Positions 1-7,637 of a DNA stretch of 13,374 nucleotides are shown here, piece by piece. The stretch lies in contig CAYHPW010000063.1 in the NCBI GenBank assembly GCA_964358645.1, forward strand, positions 1-13,374, written 5' to 3'. The notes below the pieces were generated by a model. The model searched no databases. It saw only the letters and a program-made list of their open reading frames with translations, and was not told the origin of the DNA. The DNA is from JBBTDV01 sp038042605. GTDB lineage: Bacteria > Bdellovibrionota > UBA1018. The stretch's first letter is position 1. Every line of letters starts with the position of its first letter. The position numbers and the translations under genes are program-made.

Positions 1-551
1 TACTTGCTAACTCGCATCCTGACTTAAGCTATGTCCAGCTTTTTGAGCTGCTAGCCGATCGCGTGCTTGATCAAATTGACCCAATCAGGCGGCAGCAAAA
101 GCTTATGGAGAAGGCCGCTACGAGGGCTGCCAAGAAAAACCCAGACAAGAAAGCTAATCCGCCAAAGCCAGCTCCGACATCGGAGCCAGCCATAGTTTCT
201 GAAACAACTACAACACATGCAGCGACCGCAGAAACTATCCAAACGGAAAAACCGATTCCGGCGGCAACTAACATAACTCACGAAGAAGCAATCCATTCCA
301 GAAGATTCATCCCAGCAGCGTTAAGAAGGCAGGTTTGGTCTCGATATGAAGGGCGTTGCACCTATGTGTGCCCTGAAACCAGGAAGAGATGTGATTCCAC
401 ATTCGGTATTGAGGTTGACCACGCAACCCCCGTCAGCCGAGGTGGGGAATCCGAATTAAACGGGCTACGTTTATTATGCAGGAGTCACAACACCTGGGAA
501 GCAATTCGAATTTTAGGCCGCAAAACCATGCAGCGGTATTTGTCAAATTGA
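1..551 (+). CDS. HNH endonuclease-domain protein, 5' end outside the window
   Basis: The reading frame is open from the first base (first full codon at base 3) with no stop before 549-551, so this is the C-terminal ~182 residues of a longer protein; the GTG at 63 is only an internal codon. The visible part has a short helical segment (LANSHPDLSYVQLFELLADR), a Lys/Ala-rich stretch, a low-complexity Pro/Thr/Ala linker of about 50 residues, and then an HNH nuclease fold. That fold shows RRFIPAALRRQVW, Cys residues in CTYVC and KRC, the Asp-His pair of IEVDH (417-422), the central Asn in ELNGLRLLC, and C-x2-H ending at the His codon at 486. Cys pairs around an HNH core usually bind structural zinc while the His residues bind the catalytic metal. 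The layout (helix, linker, C-terminal HNH) resembles a repeated HNH family I associate with Bdellovibrio-type genomes; this is from memory. The DNA target is unknown. The linker and domain read as intact. Confidence 0.85.
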   Translation, partial: LANSHPDLSYVQLFELLADRVLDQIDPIRRQQKLMEKAATRAAKKNPDKKANPPKPAPTSEPAIVSETTTTHAATAETIQTEKPIPAATNITHEEAIHSRRFIPAALRRQVWSRYEGRCTYVCPETRKRCDSTFGIEVDHATPVSRGGESELNGLRLLCRSHNTWEAIRILGRKTMQRYLSN

Positions 552-749
552 AGCCGTGTATTTAGGACCGCGTGGATTTCCTGGCTAAAGCTGTGGTCCT
601 TCAGCTCTGTGGCCGCTCTGGGGGTTTTTTCCATATCTGCGCTCTTTTCCAGCCAAACTTTTTGCCAACCTCAACTTTTTGAAAAGTTGCGATTTTTTGA
701 TATGGTTTTATATGGCATAATTATAATGAGTACAGGATGGAAGATTAAT

Positions 750-1376
750 ATGATTAAATCAATTTTAATAATCATCGTGTTATTGATTTTCGTAAGTCCA
801 ACTTTTGCTGTTGAATCGTCACCCGAGATTACACTAAGAGTTTTTACTAGAAAACCATGCACCGCCTGTGATGCACAAGAAAGGTTAATGAAAGATTTCG
901 GATTAACCAAAAATATAGTGTTTAAGAGGTATGGAAAAAACTTTAACGTTAAAGTTGAATTTTACGACATCGAAGATAAAAAAGAAGAAATAAAACTGTG
1001 TGAAATGGATAGTAAAACGACCCCCACGCCGTTCAATCAGCTTATTGTGAAAAATAGCACGCCCACCGATCGGTGGTGCGACAGTGATGTTCAAAATGAA
1101 CGTCATAGAAAATTTAGAAATTGTAATGAAATATTTGATTTTATTGGAGAAGGATTAATAGAGGCTAAATTAATTCCACTTGACCCGAATGTAATAGTGC
1201 AAAACAATTCAAATCAAAACAACGAATGTTCTAAAGAACCCGTGTCTGACCCAAAGCATCCTGATAAACAGACAAAGGGAGGGTTCCCTCCGCCATATGG
1301 TGATTCGTGCGATGTTTCTTGCCCTACTCCACAGGCTTACGACAAGACTGATTCTTCTTCAGGTAAAGCGAAATAG
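750..1376 (+). CDS. Exported thioredoxin-like CxxC protein
   Basis: Small protein of 208 residues if begun at ATG 750, chosen because it puts a typical signal peptide at the N-terminus (MIKSILIIIVLLIFVSPTFA, cleavage likely after Ala20) with GGAAG 6 nt upstream. The longer frame from 609 would bury this peptide. The mature part begins with a beta strand and the redox-type motif KPCTACD (Cys37-x-x-Cys40). After a charged region comes KTTPTPFNQLIV (89-100), which fits the cis-proline and following strand of a thioredoxin or glutaredoxin fold. Eight cysteines are present (37, 40, 84, 110, 125, 160, 187, 191), suggesting disulfides in an extracytoplasmic protein. The last ~60 residues are Asn/Pro/Ser-rich and look disordered. 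The gene is A+T-rich and lies between the HNH gene and the helicase. I do not recognise a specific family, and a reductase or isomerase role is inference from the fold motifs only. Confidence 0.7.
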   Translation: MIKSILIIIVLLIFVSPTFAVESSPEITLRVFTRKPCTACDAQERLMKDFGLTKNIVFKRYGKNFNVKVEFYDIEDKKEEIKLCEMDSKTTPTPFNQLIVKNSTPTDRWCDSDVQNERHRKFRNCNEIFDFIGEGLIEAKLIPLDPNVIVQNNSNQNNECSKEPVSDPKHPDKQTKGGFPPPYGDSCDVSCPTPQAYDKTDSSSGKAK

Positions 1377-1442
1377 CGTACTTTTTAATCACCGATTTTT
1401 TTTGCGGCCACGCGTTTCCATCCGCCTTATCCATTCCAACTA

Positions 1443-1471
1443 TTGAAAATCATTCGATTGTTAGATGTAAT
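1443..1471 (+). promoter_or_regulatory. Possible sigma-70-type promoter for the helicase gene
   Basis: TTGAAA (1443-1448), a 17-bp spacer and TGTAAT (1466-1471) sit about 110 bp upstream of the TTG start of the helicase gene. Spacing is ideal and both boxes are close to consensus, but the region is A+T-rich, so chance matches are common. Confidence 0.3.
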
Positions 1472-1583
1472 AAAAACGTCAATCCTATGACAAATTACCC
1501 GACCTCGACGCATCCCTCTCCGAGGCGCATGGTTATTATCCGTTTTTCTAAATAGAAAACACATTAATACCGAGAATTTATTA

Positions 1584-4500
1584 TTGAAGCATATTAAGAA
1601 GCCAATCATTATATTTTTATCACTTCTTGCCCTGAATTATTACGTCATCCAGGTAGCTATTTCAGGTCAGCCCGAAAGCCGCAAAGCATGCTTTAGTGCA
1701 GTGCTAACCAGAATTATTCAAGAAAATACCGCTGGTAATGTATATGAACCGACCCGTATCGAGAGACAACTAGAAAAAATCAATCCTCCGCTACCACTAA
1801 CAGTGCGTCTTAATCAAGCAATTGATGAAATTCAAAAAACCAATCCAGAACTTGCTGTAAAAGTAAGAAATGCAATAAGGAAAAAAGAATCATATGGTCC
1901 TAATTCGTTAAGAGTTAATATCACAGGCCTGCCTAGGATGATGACTGATTTCATTCAGGGACCTTTCCAAGAAGTCACTGGACCAAGAGGAATATCAGAG
2001 CCTTTCGTTGAGATAGCACAAGTTGGTGACATGCTGCTTATATCTCATGCTGGAGATAAATATCCGCTATTAATTAAGTGGGATAATATTTCAGACCCGG
2101 CTGTTAGTTTTGTTAAACACTCCAACATCATGCATAGAGTCCTTGTAATTCCAAAAACCATGGACACATCTAGCGATTCAAAATTACTTATTGAGTCAAT
2201 CCGAGAACTGATTTCCGGAAGCCGTATGAATAAATATATTTCTGGTGAAAGATCGCCTGAGATTATGATTGCGTCTATCTTACATGACGGGCGCATCATC
2301 CATGACAGACCAACTCAGGTAGAATTCAATGAACTGAGAGATAAACTTGATACGGATTCCAAATTAAGAGAATCGTTAAGATCTTTGTTGTTTGTTGCGC
2401 CAACCGCGACAGGGAAAACACGAATTCTTGGCAATAATATTATAAGAAAAATTAATCAGATGATTCAAGTTCTAAGTAGCGGGCCACATCATAAAAAGGT
2501 GAGCATCGTTATGGCAAATACTCCAGATCTGATAAACCAGCTCGCCTTAGATATCGGACAGCAGTTAAAACATGAACTGCCATCATCAATAAAATATAGA
2601 TTGGTCCAATGGGGGGGGGCACAATCTGAAAAGATGACGGCACACGAATTATCCCAACTTATCGAAAACTCAGATGTCCCTGTTGTGTTATTCACAAGTT
2701 CCCAAACTTTAGCCTCCAGAGTTAAATCCGATGCCGAAATGAAAGCGCTGTTACATTTTGCAAACAGTATAAACATAGACGAAGCTCACAATTCTGGGGG
2801 TGAAACCTTTAAAAGGGTAATGAGAATAGGGCTCGAAGTGGCAACTGAAGACCGCGCTACTCCATCTGGGATTTTAACTTCACTTGATATTTTAGGCTCT
2901 ACAGCATCTCCTTTATCTCGAACCGAAAGAACAGTCGAGATTTTTGATAGAAGTTACTGGGCCTCCATAGATTCTCCAGGCAAATTCGCCCAAAGCGTAA
3001 CACAGGGAGCAGAAACCGGGAAAAACTCACCAAAAAATGTTTTAGAATGGGTAAAAATTTCAGAACAATATAGAAATGCCCGCTTGAGAGGTGAAATAAC
3101 CGCACCTAAAGAAGTGATATTTTTTGAGCCACGCGAACATGGATTTAAATTTGATACAATCTTTGAACGATCTGCATCCGGTACTCATCCGAATGTCAAT
3201 ACTAGCCGCTTGAAAGCAATATGGAAGCCGGTTTCACATATGATAGATGGCCACGGGCCTGGCGTAATCCATGCGTATCCACGCGATGCTGATAATATTG
3301 CAGTAACACTCTCAGAACTTTCAGGAAAAAATTTTGTCTCTTTAAGCAGCCTTAGCCCAATAGAGCGGGACACAGTAACAAAGGCATTCCAAAAAAGAAC
3401 GCCATATAAAGGTAGATCTGTTGATGCGATTGTTGGAAAGATCAGGGAGGGCCTCGATTTCCCCGATGCTGGCTGGTATTTATCGTTTAAGAAGTATGTA
3501 AGATATCCAGAAACCATCCAGGGCCAAGGGCGGGTAGTTAGACTGAATTTAGATAAACCTACACCGGTTATTATTTACTTCGGTGAGAATATGAAGTCAG
3601 TGGCTTTTAATGATGTCCGAGAGTTGGTGTTAGGGAAAATCGGGCTTTTACCTAGAAAGATGGCCAATGGGAGAGGATTTCAGTGGGCACGTAACCCGCA
3701 AAACACCCATCCTGGTTCAAAGCTTGGTGAAACTATGAGTGAGCTCAATGTGGCAATGGAAGCCGTTTTCAGAAGACATCCCGAATTAAGTAAGCAGTTT
3801 GGCGATACTGCTGATCCTAATCCCGAGATAGTCAGCGCACTGCAAGATACTGTTCTTAGTAATCGCAGTTCGCAAGAAAACCGTGAAATTGCACAAGCGG
3901 TTAAGCAGTTAATATATCAAATTAATTCATTTTCATTCTATAAGGGCACATTGTCTGAAACGTGGAAGTATTGTGACAAATTGTTGCGCGCTTTCAACGG
4001 CGGTAAGCCGTACTCCAATAGACTTTCAAATGATGATCTGGCGATTCTTCAAAATCACAGACAAATGGAGATGATTAAGGAGTTTCGAGCCATGAAGAGT
4101 TGGATCGGGCCAATTCCTCGCGCGGTTTTGGAGGATATACAGCTACAGCCAAATGGAGTTTATGAAATGGCTGAAACAGTGAATGCATTTGTTGCCAGGT
4201 ACGGAAAGCCACCAGAGCAAGTTGGCGGTGAGTCTTCTTTGTTCATAAGAAACCTCAAAGATACCATGAGCGTGTCTTCTGAAACTTTATACAGTCGACT
4301 GAATCATATAAGCAAAGTCACTCTTGAACCAATGTTCATGAATAACAGTAGTATTTCTTTTGAAAAGAGTATTACTGACCACTTTGGGCGCACAGGTAGA
4401 TTACCTGATTTTATTTTTGAAAAACTAGGACAAGGTACCGAGCTGACTTTGGCTGATAAAGTTGATCATAGGCTTGCACAACGCCTTCAGGCATATATAC

Positions 4501-4802
4501 AAACCGGGAGCTTGGATACATCAAACCTTAGTCCTGAATTTTTGAAAGTATTAGATCAGAGTGAATTTTTTACACATCCCATATTAGATATCAGTAAAGC
4601 TATAGCAGATTCCACCGAAGGGCTTAGTTTAACGGCTGGAAACAAGCAACAACTTGCTAAAGAAATGACTTTTAACCGTCTCATGTTACATGAAGAGTTT
4701 GGGGCTTTGAAGACACTTGATAGCCTAGCAAAACAAGGACTTCCAAATTCAATAAAATACAAAAAATTTATCGAGGATTTACTACAAAGGCACTTTCAAT
4801 AA
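1584..4802 (+). CDS. Large SF2 (DEAH) helicase with N-terminal signal peptide or anchor
   Basis: A 1072-residue protein starting at TTG (1584); no ATG or GTG start is available in frame after the upstream stop at 1488-1490, and no strong ribosome binding site is visible. Residues 1-28 are a Lys-containing start plus a hydrophobic core (IIIFLSLLALNYYVIQVAIS), which reads as a signal peptide or membrane anchor. Residues ~30-260 match no family I know. The helicase core follows: Walker A APTATGKT (272-279), DEAH (399-402), motif III-like STAS (439-442), motif V region GKIREGLDFPDAG (618-630) and motif VI QGQGRVVR (646-653). These indicate an ATP-driven nucleic-acid translocase or helicase. The last ~370 residues are helical with two segments, NAFVARYGKPP (867-877) and ITDHFGRTGRLP (930-941), faintly like helicase-associated repeats. 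No nuclease or methylase motif is visible. An exported helicase is unusual; a hydrophobic but cytoplasmic N-terminus is the alternative. A run of nine G (2611-2619) lies in frame. The stop is 9 bp from the converging carboxypeptidase gene. Confidence 0.85.
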   Translation: MKHIKKPIIIFLSLLALNYYVIQVAISGQPESRKACFSAVLTRIIQENTAGNVYEPTRIERQLEKINPPLPLTVRLNQAIDEIQKTNPELAVKVRNAIRKKESYGPNSLRVNITGLPRMMTDFIQGPFQEVTGPRGISEPFVEIAQVGDMLLISHAGDKYPLLIKWDNISDPAVSFVKHSNIMHRVLVIPKTMDTSSDSKLLIESIRELISGSRMNKYISGERSPEIMIASILHDGRIIHDRPTQVEFNELRDKLDTDSKLRESLRSLLFVAPTATGKTRILGNNIIRKINQMIQVLSSGPHHKKVSIVMANTPDLINQLALDIGQQLKHELPSSIKYRLVQWGGAQSEKMTAHELSQLIENSDVPVVLFTSSQTLASRVKSDAEMKALLHFANSINIDEAHNSGGETFKRVMRIGLEVATEDRATPSGILTSLDILGSTASPLSRTERTVEIFDRSYWASIDSPGKFAQSVTQGAETGKNSPKNVLEWVKISEQYRNARLRGEITAPKEVIFFEPREHGFKFDTIFERSASGTHPNVNTSRLKAIWKPVSHMIDGHGPGVIHAYPRDADNIAVTLSELSGKNFVSLSSLSPIERDTVTKAFQKRTPYKGRSVDAIVGKIREGLDFPDAGWYLSFKKYVRYPETIQGQGRVVRLNLDKPTPVIIYFGENMKSVAFNDVRELVLGKIGLLPRKMANGRGFQWARNPQNTHPGSKLGETMSELNVAMEAVFRRHPELSKQFGDTADPNPEIVSALQDTVLSNRSSQENREIAQAVKQLIYQINSFSFYKGTLSETWKYCDKLLRAFNGGKPYSNRLSNDDLAILQNHRQMEMIKEFRAMKSWIGPIPRAVLEDIQLQPNGVYEMAETVNAFVARYGKPPEQVGGESSLFIRNLKDTMSVSSETLYSRLNHISKVTLEPMFMNNSSISFEKSITDHFGRTGRLPDFIFEKLGQGTELTLADKVDHRLAQRLQAYIQTGSLDTSNLSPEFLKVLDQSEFFTHPILDISKAIADSTEGLSLTAGNKQQLAKEMTFNRLMLHEEFGALKTLDSLAKQGLPNSIKYKKFIEDLLQRHFQ
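2611..2619 (+). repeat. G9 homopolymer inside the helicase coding region
   Basis: Nine consecutive G in an otherwise A+T-rich gene, encoding the end of Trp343, Gly344, Gly345 and the first base of Ala346. Loss of one G gives a stop at the ninth codon counted from the Trp (tgg ggg ggg cac aat ctg aaa aga tga); gain of one gives a stop at the seventh (tgg ggg ggg ggc aca atc tga). The tract lies between the Walker A and DEAH motifs, so either change removes a working helicase. Such tracts are known slippage sites in phase-variable genes. Confidence 0.9.
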
Positions 4803-4811
4803 ACCTAACCC

Positions 4812-6116
4812 CTACCATCCCCAAAAATGCTGGGGGGCGAGAGAGGGTTCCACGTAATTTGGGAGCCAGCGCGTGGTGCCGCCGCTTACTGTGCGGTAAG
4901 GGTCATCAGCCAGGTCAATCATGTAAAGGCACGGCCTGAGATTATCTGCGAATGCCTTGTCAATCGCGTCAGGACCTGGATAAAACCCTCCGTTAAACAT
5001 GCTTGATGGAGACAGTTCAAAAGTGAATGAGAACATCCCGAGTTCCCCGTAGGCCCAGTCCGTGGTGTCACCGCTTGCTATGTAGAGATCACTTGATTGC
5101 TCAGGCGTGTAATGGTTCCACGCCGCCATGGTCTTGGCCATTTCCTCATATACCGCGAGGTCTTTGGTGTTCTCGACTTTATCGTAAGTGTGGCCCCACG
5201 GATAAAGGATCAGTTCGCTGAATGTGTGGAATGACAGCAATATCTTCGCATTCGTGTGCAACCTCACGAAGTCACGGATCGCGGATGACTCGGGTTCTGA
5301 AAACGGGGCAACCCCCATGTAAACATCACTTGAGGTATCCTCGCTTGATCCACCGGTGCCCCACTTAAATCCATAATTGCGGTTTAAGTCCACGCCGAAA
5401 GTCCCGTCACGGTTATCGCGGCGGTTCTTGCGCCAATACACATACTGGCCAGTTGAGATATCCCATTCCGAACCGTCAGGGTTCACTATCGGGATTATCC
5501 ATATGTCCCTTGAATCAATGAGAGCCCATATTTTAGCATCATCACGGTGATTAAGAAGATATTGCGCAAGCATAAGCGGGACTTCGATGCTCAGATGTTC
5601 GCGGGCATGATGGTTCCCCATGAAAATCGCGCCAGGCTTGTTGCTTCGCCCAGATATGAGGGCTGATGGGTTGGTGTTGATGTGTATCGCCCATATTTTT
5701 CTGTTTTCTATAGTATCGCCAATGCTTGTAACTTTTGCGATATCGGCATTCTTGGCTTGTAAATCATTCAATGCTGCCGTGAGTTCATCGTAAGTGTGAT
5801 AGCTTGAATCCTTCGGCGGAAAACCAAAATTATTCTGATGTCCACCTCTTGCAACAGAGATATCGAAATCACCCAGTATTTTTAATCCGGCGTTTTTCAA
5901 TCGTTCAAGCGATGACTCGTTGGCAAAACCCCAAACATCGGTTGAGCGAACGGCTTCAATGCTCACACCCATGTTGGCGATTGCGCTTCTTTCTATTTTG
6001 TTTTTTGCCTTGATATTAACAAAACGCATTGCCGCATCGGCCCGGCCATAAAAGACGCTAGGTATGCCTGCAATGATGCAGATTACAATCAAAGACTTCT
6101 TCATCCATGAAGTCAT
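4812..6116 (-). CDS. Secreted M14 zinc carboxypeptidase (carboxypeptidase A/T type)
   Basis: A 434-residue protein begun at the ATG ending at 6116, because AGGAGGG lies 8 nt upstream; the longer frame from 6146 would overlap that site. Residues 1-28 are a signal peptide (MKKSLIVICIIAGIPSVFYG core, cleavage near RADA). A propeptide-like region (~30-105) precedes the peptidase domain (~106-405). Catalytic residues match carboxypeptidase A: zinc ligands His170 and Glu173 in HHAREH and His297 in SFHTF; Arg229 in YWRKNR; Asn245-Arg246 in DLNRNYGF; Tyr356 in DWAYG; and the general base Glu367 in FTFELSP. It should remove C-terminal residues from peptides in the periplasm or outside the cell, a plausible digestive enzyme for a predatory or scavenging bacterium. 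About 30 residues with several aromatic residues follow the domain. It converges on the helicase gene with a 9-bp gap and is more G+C-rich than that neighbour. The side-chain preference cannot be read with confidence. Confidence 0.93.
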   Translation of the reverse strand: MTSWMKKSLIVICIIAGIPSVFYGRADAAMRFVNIKAKNKIERSAIANMGVSIEAVRSTDVWGFANESSLERLKNAGLKILGDFDISVARGGHQNNFGFPPKDSSYHTYDELTAALNDLQAKNADIAKVTSIGDTIENRKIWAIHINTNPSALISGRSNKPGAIFMGNHHAREHLSIEVPLMLAQYLLNHRDDAKIWALIDSRDIWIIPIVNPDGSEWDISTGQYVYWRKNRRDNRDGTFGVDLNRNYGFKWGTGGSSEDTSSDVYMGVAPFSEPESSAIRDFVRLHTNAKILLSFHTFSELILYPWGHTYDKVENTKDLAVYEEMAKTMAAWNHYTPEQSSDLYIASGDTTDWAYGELGMFSFTFELSPSSMFNGGFYPGPDAIDKAFADNLRPCLYMIDLADDPYRTVSGGTTRWLPNYVEPSLAPQHFWGW

Positions 6117-6253
6117 AAAAATCGCCCTCCTGAGTTGGCGGTTCATAGGTCAAAAAATTTCAATACTTATAGGATAGCATCATAAAGCCTATTCACAAGG
6201 TGTGCTGTATAATTTTCAATAATAAAGCCAGGTTAAATTTCTGATAAAAAAAG

Positions 6254-6281
6254 TAAAGTTATTTAGGCTTCTGACCGATAT
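6254..6281 (+). promoter_or_regulatory. Sigma-28 (FliA)-like promoter
   Basis: TAAAGTTA (6254-6261), 12 bp, then ACCGATAT (6274-6281). The classic sigma-28 consensus is TAAAGTTT-N11-GCCGATAA, so 7 of 8 and 6 of 8 positions match with one extra spacer base. It lies 25 bp upstream of the start codon of the small Cys/His protein. The matching CCGATA core is characteristic of flagellar promoters, and the window also holds three flagellin genes. Confidence 0.5.
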
Positions 6282-6306
6282 ATATTTGTAATGCGGAGGG
6301 AATGAA

Positions 6307-6576
6307 ATGGCTAAGCCTGGTCAAAATGATGGTACGGCTACGGAGTCAAAGCACCCCGAAAGTAAACAAAAAGCAGGTAACGCCACATTACCCGGTGGTT
6401 GCCATGCTTGGGGTTGCAAGGCACAGTCGGAGAAATTTAATTTTTGTGAGGAACATTACGACCACTTCAAATTCGGCTTAATCAAGAAAACCGGCGAGCT
6501 GGTTCCAGATCATGAGAAAAAATTAGGGCACTATCAGGCTTGGAAAGCCAAGCGCAGTGCCAAACAAGTTGCGTAG
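6307..6576 (+). CDS. Small Cys/His (zinc-knuckle-like) protein
   Basis: An 89-residue protein with a strong ribosome binding site (GGAGGG at 6295-6300, 6 nt before ATG). The first ~28 residues are polar and disordered-looking. Residues 32-50 contain Cys32-x4-Cys37-x9-Cys47-x2-His50, a spacing suited to one zinc ion. After this comes a compact charged, aromatic-rich part (EHYDHFKFGLIKKTGELV) and a basic C-terminal helix. There is no signal peptide, so the protein should be cytoplasmic. I do not recognise the family; the Cys/His cluster could be a zinc ribbon that contacts nucleic acid or protein. The upstream sigma-28-like promoter suggests expression with motility genes. The gene stands alone: the carboxypeptidase is divergent and nadC follows after a hairpin. 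Confidence 0.75.
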   Translation: MAKPGQNDGTATESKHPESKQKAGNATLPGGCHAWGCKAQSEKFNFCEEHYDHFKFGLIKKTGELVPDHEKKLGHYQAWKAKRSAKQVA

Positions 6577-6610
6577 CGATACGCAAAATCGCTGTACCCA
6601 CCCTCCTCAA

Positions 6611-6645
6611 GAGAGCCCCAGGGCTGACAAGTCTTCGGGGCTCTC
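6611..6645 (+). terminator. Hairpin after the small Cys/His gene, possible terminator
   Basis: GAGAGCCCC (6611-6619) and GGGGCTCTC (6637-6645) form a perfect 9-bp G+C-rich stem 34 bp after the stop codon. Only a weak T-containing tail (attcatt) follows, so termination efficiency is uncertain. Confidence 0.5.
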
Positions 6646-6722
6646 ATTCATTAAACGACCTCTGATTTAGCTGTGTTTTAAGTGCTTGTTTGGTTCGTAT
6701 AAAAACATTACAAGTGTTCATT

Positions 6723-7625
6723 ATGCATGCTTACGATAAATCGTGCCCTGGCATTTGGAAAAGGCCGTTGCTCCATGGGCTGCGGGAAGACGGCTGGCCG
6801 TGGGATTGGACGACAATGGCCGTGGCTGATAAAAACCAAAATAATATATCAGATAATATAACAGCGAAGATTATCGCCAAATCAAGCGGGATATGGGCCG
6901 GTGAAGGGCTTTTTAGCGCGATAGAGCTGCTGCCTGAGGAATTTTCTAGAGGCGTGGTAATTAAAGGTGTTTTATCCGACGGCTCAGTTTTAAGTGAGAG
7001 CATGGAAATTGGCCGAATAGAAGGGCCTGCAAAGACAATACTGGCTCTCGAAAGACCATTGCTGAATTTAGCCGCATACGCAAGCGGCATAGCCACTTCA
7101 ACAAGGAAGATGGTGGAGATTATAAATAATAAATATATAGATAATCCACCAAGGATTTGTATTACGAGAAAAACGCTGCCATACTACCGAGACATTGCCA
7201 TCCAATGCGCGATGATTGGAGGAGCATTCAGCCACAGGCTTGGGCTTTCCGGTGGGGTTCTTATCAAGGAGAATCATGTTTTAATCGCTGGCGGGGTCAA
7301 GGAGGCGATAAAAAAAGCAAGGCGAATATCTCCTCACTGCTTAAAAGTCGAAGCCGAGGTCAGGTCGCTATCAGAACTGAGAGACGCTCTTTTAGAAAAA
7401 CCGGATGCGGTTTTGCTTGATAATTTCCAACCTAGCGAAGTCCATGAAGCCATAGTGATCATAGACGGCCAACAACATAGGCCGCTTATAGAGGTTTCAG
7501 GCGGCATTAACGAGTCCAATATCGAAGATTATTCCATCAAGGGAGTCGATGTTATTTCGGTAGGCTGCCTCACGCATTCAGTGAGGAGCGTGGATCTTTC
7601 TATGCTTGTTGGCTATGTTTGTTGA
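6723..7625 (+). CDS. nadC: Quinolinate phosphoribosyltransferase (nicotinate-nucleotide pyrophosphorylase)
   Basis: A 300-residue protein from ATG 6723; the open frame extends to a TTG at 6690, but the ATG gives the usual length, and neither has a good ribosome binding site. The enzyme converts quinolinate and PRPP to nicotinate mononucleotide, CO2 and pyrophosphate in de novo NAD synthesis, in the cytoplasm. Family motifs appear in order: ALERPLLNL (Arg111), SGIATST, TRKT (148-151), HRLGLSGGVLIKENH (171-185, with Arg172 and Lys182), KVEAEV (208-213), LLDNF (Asp233), EVSGGI (257-262) and SVGCLTHSVRSVDLSM (279-294). The usual LDTRKT reads CITRKT, losing the Asp, and the N-terminus is rich in Trp and Pro, but the PRPP- and quinolinate-binding residues remain. 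birA starts 12 bp downstream, a common pairing that suggests one transcript. Confidence 0.93.
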   Translation: MHAYDKSCPGIWKRPLLHGLREDGWPWDWTTMAVADKNQNNISDNITAKIIAKSSGIWAGEGLFSAIELLPEEFSRGVVIKGVLSDGSVLSESMEIGRIEGPAKTILALERPLLNLAAYASGIATSTRKMVEIINNKYIDNPPRICITRKTLPYYRDIAIQCAMIGGAFSHRLGLSGGVLIKENHVLIAGGVKEAIKKARRISPHCLKVEAEVRSLSELRDALLEKPDAVLLDNFQPSEVHEAIVIIDGQQHRPLIEVSGGINESNIEDYSIKGVDVISVGCLTHSVRSVDLSMLVGYVC

Positions 7626-7637
7626 ACAGTAGATACA

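Noticed and set aside
564..630. AGGACC/GGTCCT inverted repeat and later T6 as a terminator of the HNH gene
   Set aside because: The stem is only 6 bp with a 25-base loop and the T-run is 24 bases beyond it, so it does not have terminator geometry.
609..749. Longer N-terminus (47 more residues) for the thioredoxin-like protein
   Set aside because: It would bury a clear signal peptide starting at ATG 750 and has no better ribosome binding site.
1501..1530. CCTCG/CGAGG hairpin before the helicase gene as a regulatory element
   Set aside because: The stem is only 5 bp and nothing else supports it.
1584..4802. Helicase as the motor subunit of a restriction or anti-phage system together with the HNH protein
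   Set aside because: No methylase, nuclease or specificity domain is visible in it, the genes are not adjacent, and the signal-like N-terminus argues against a cytoplasmic defence complex. Not excluded, but unsupported.
6731..7096. 121-codon open frame on the - strand inside nadC
   Set aside because: It lies wholly antisense to conserved nadC motifs and has no supporting signals.
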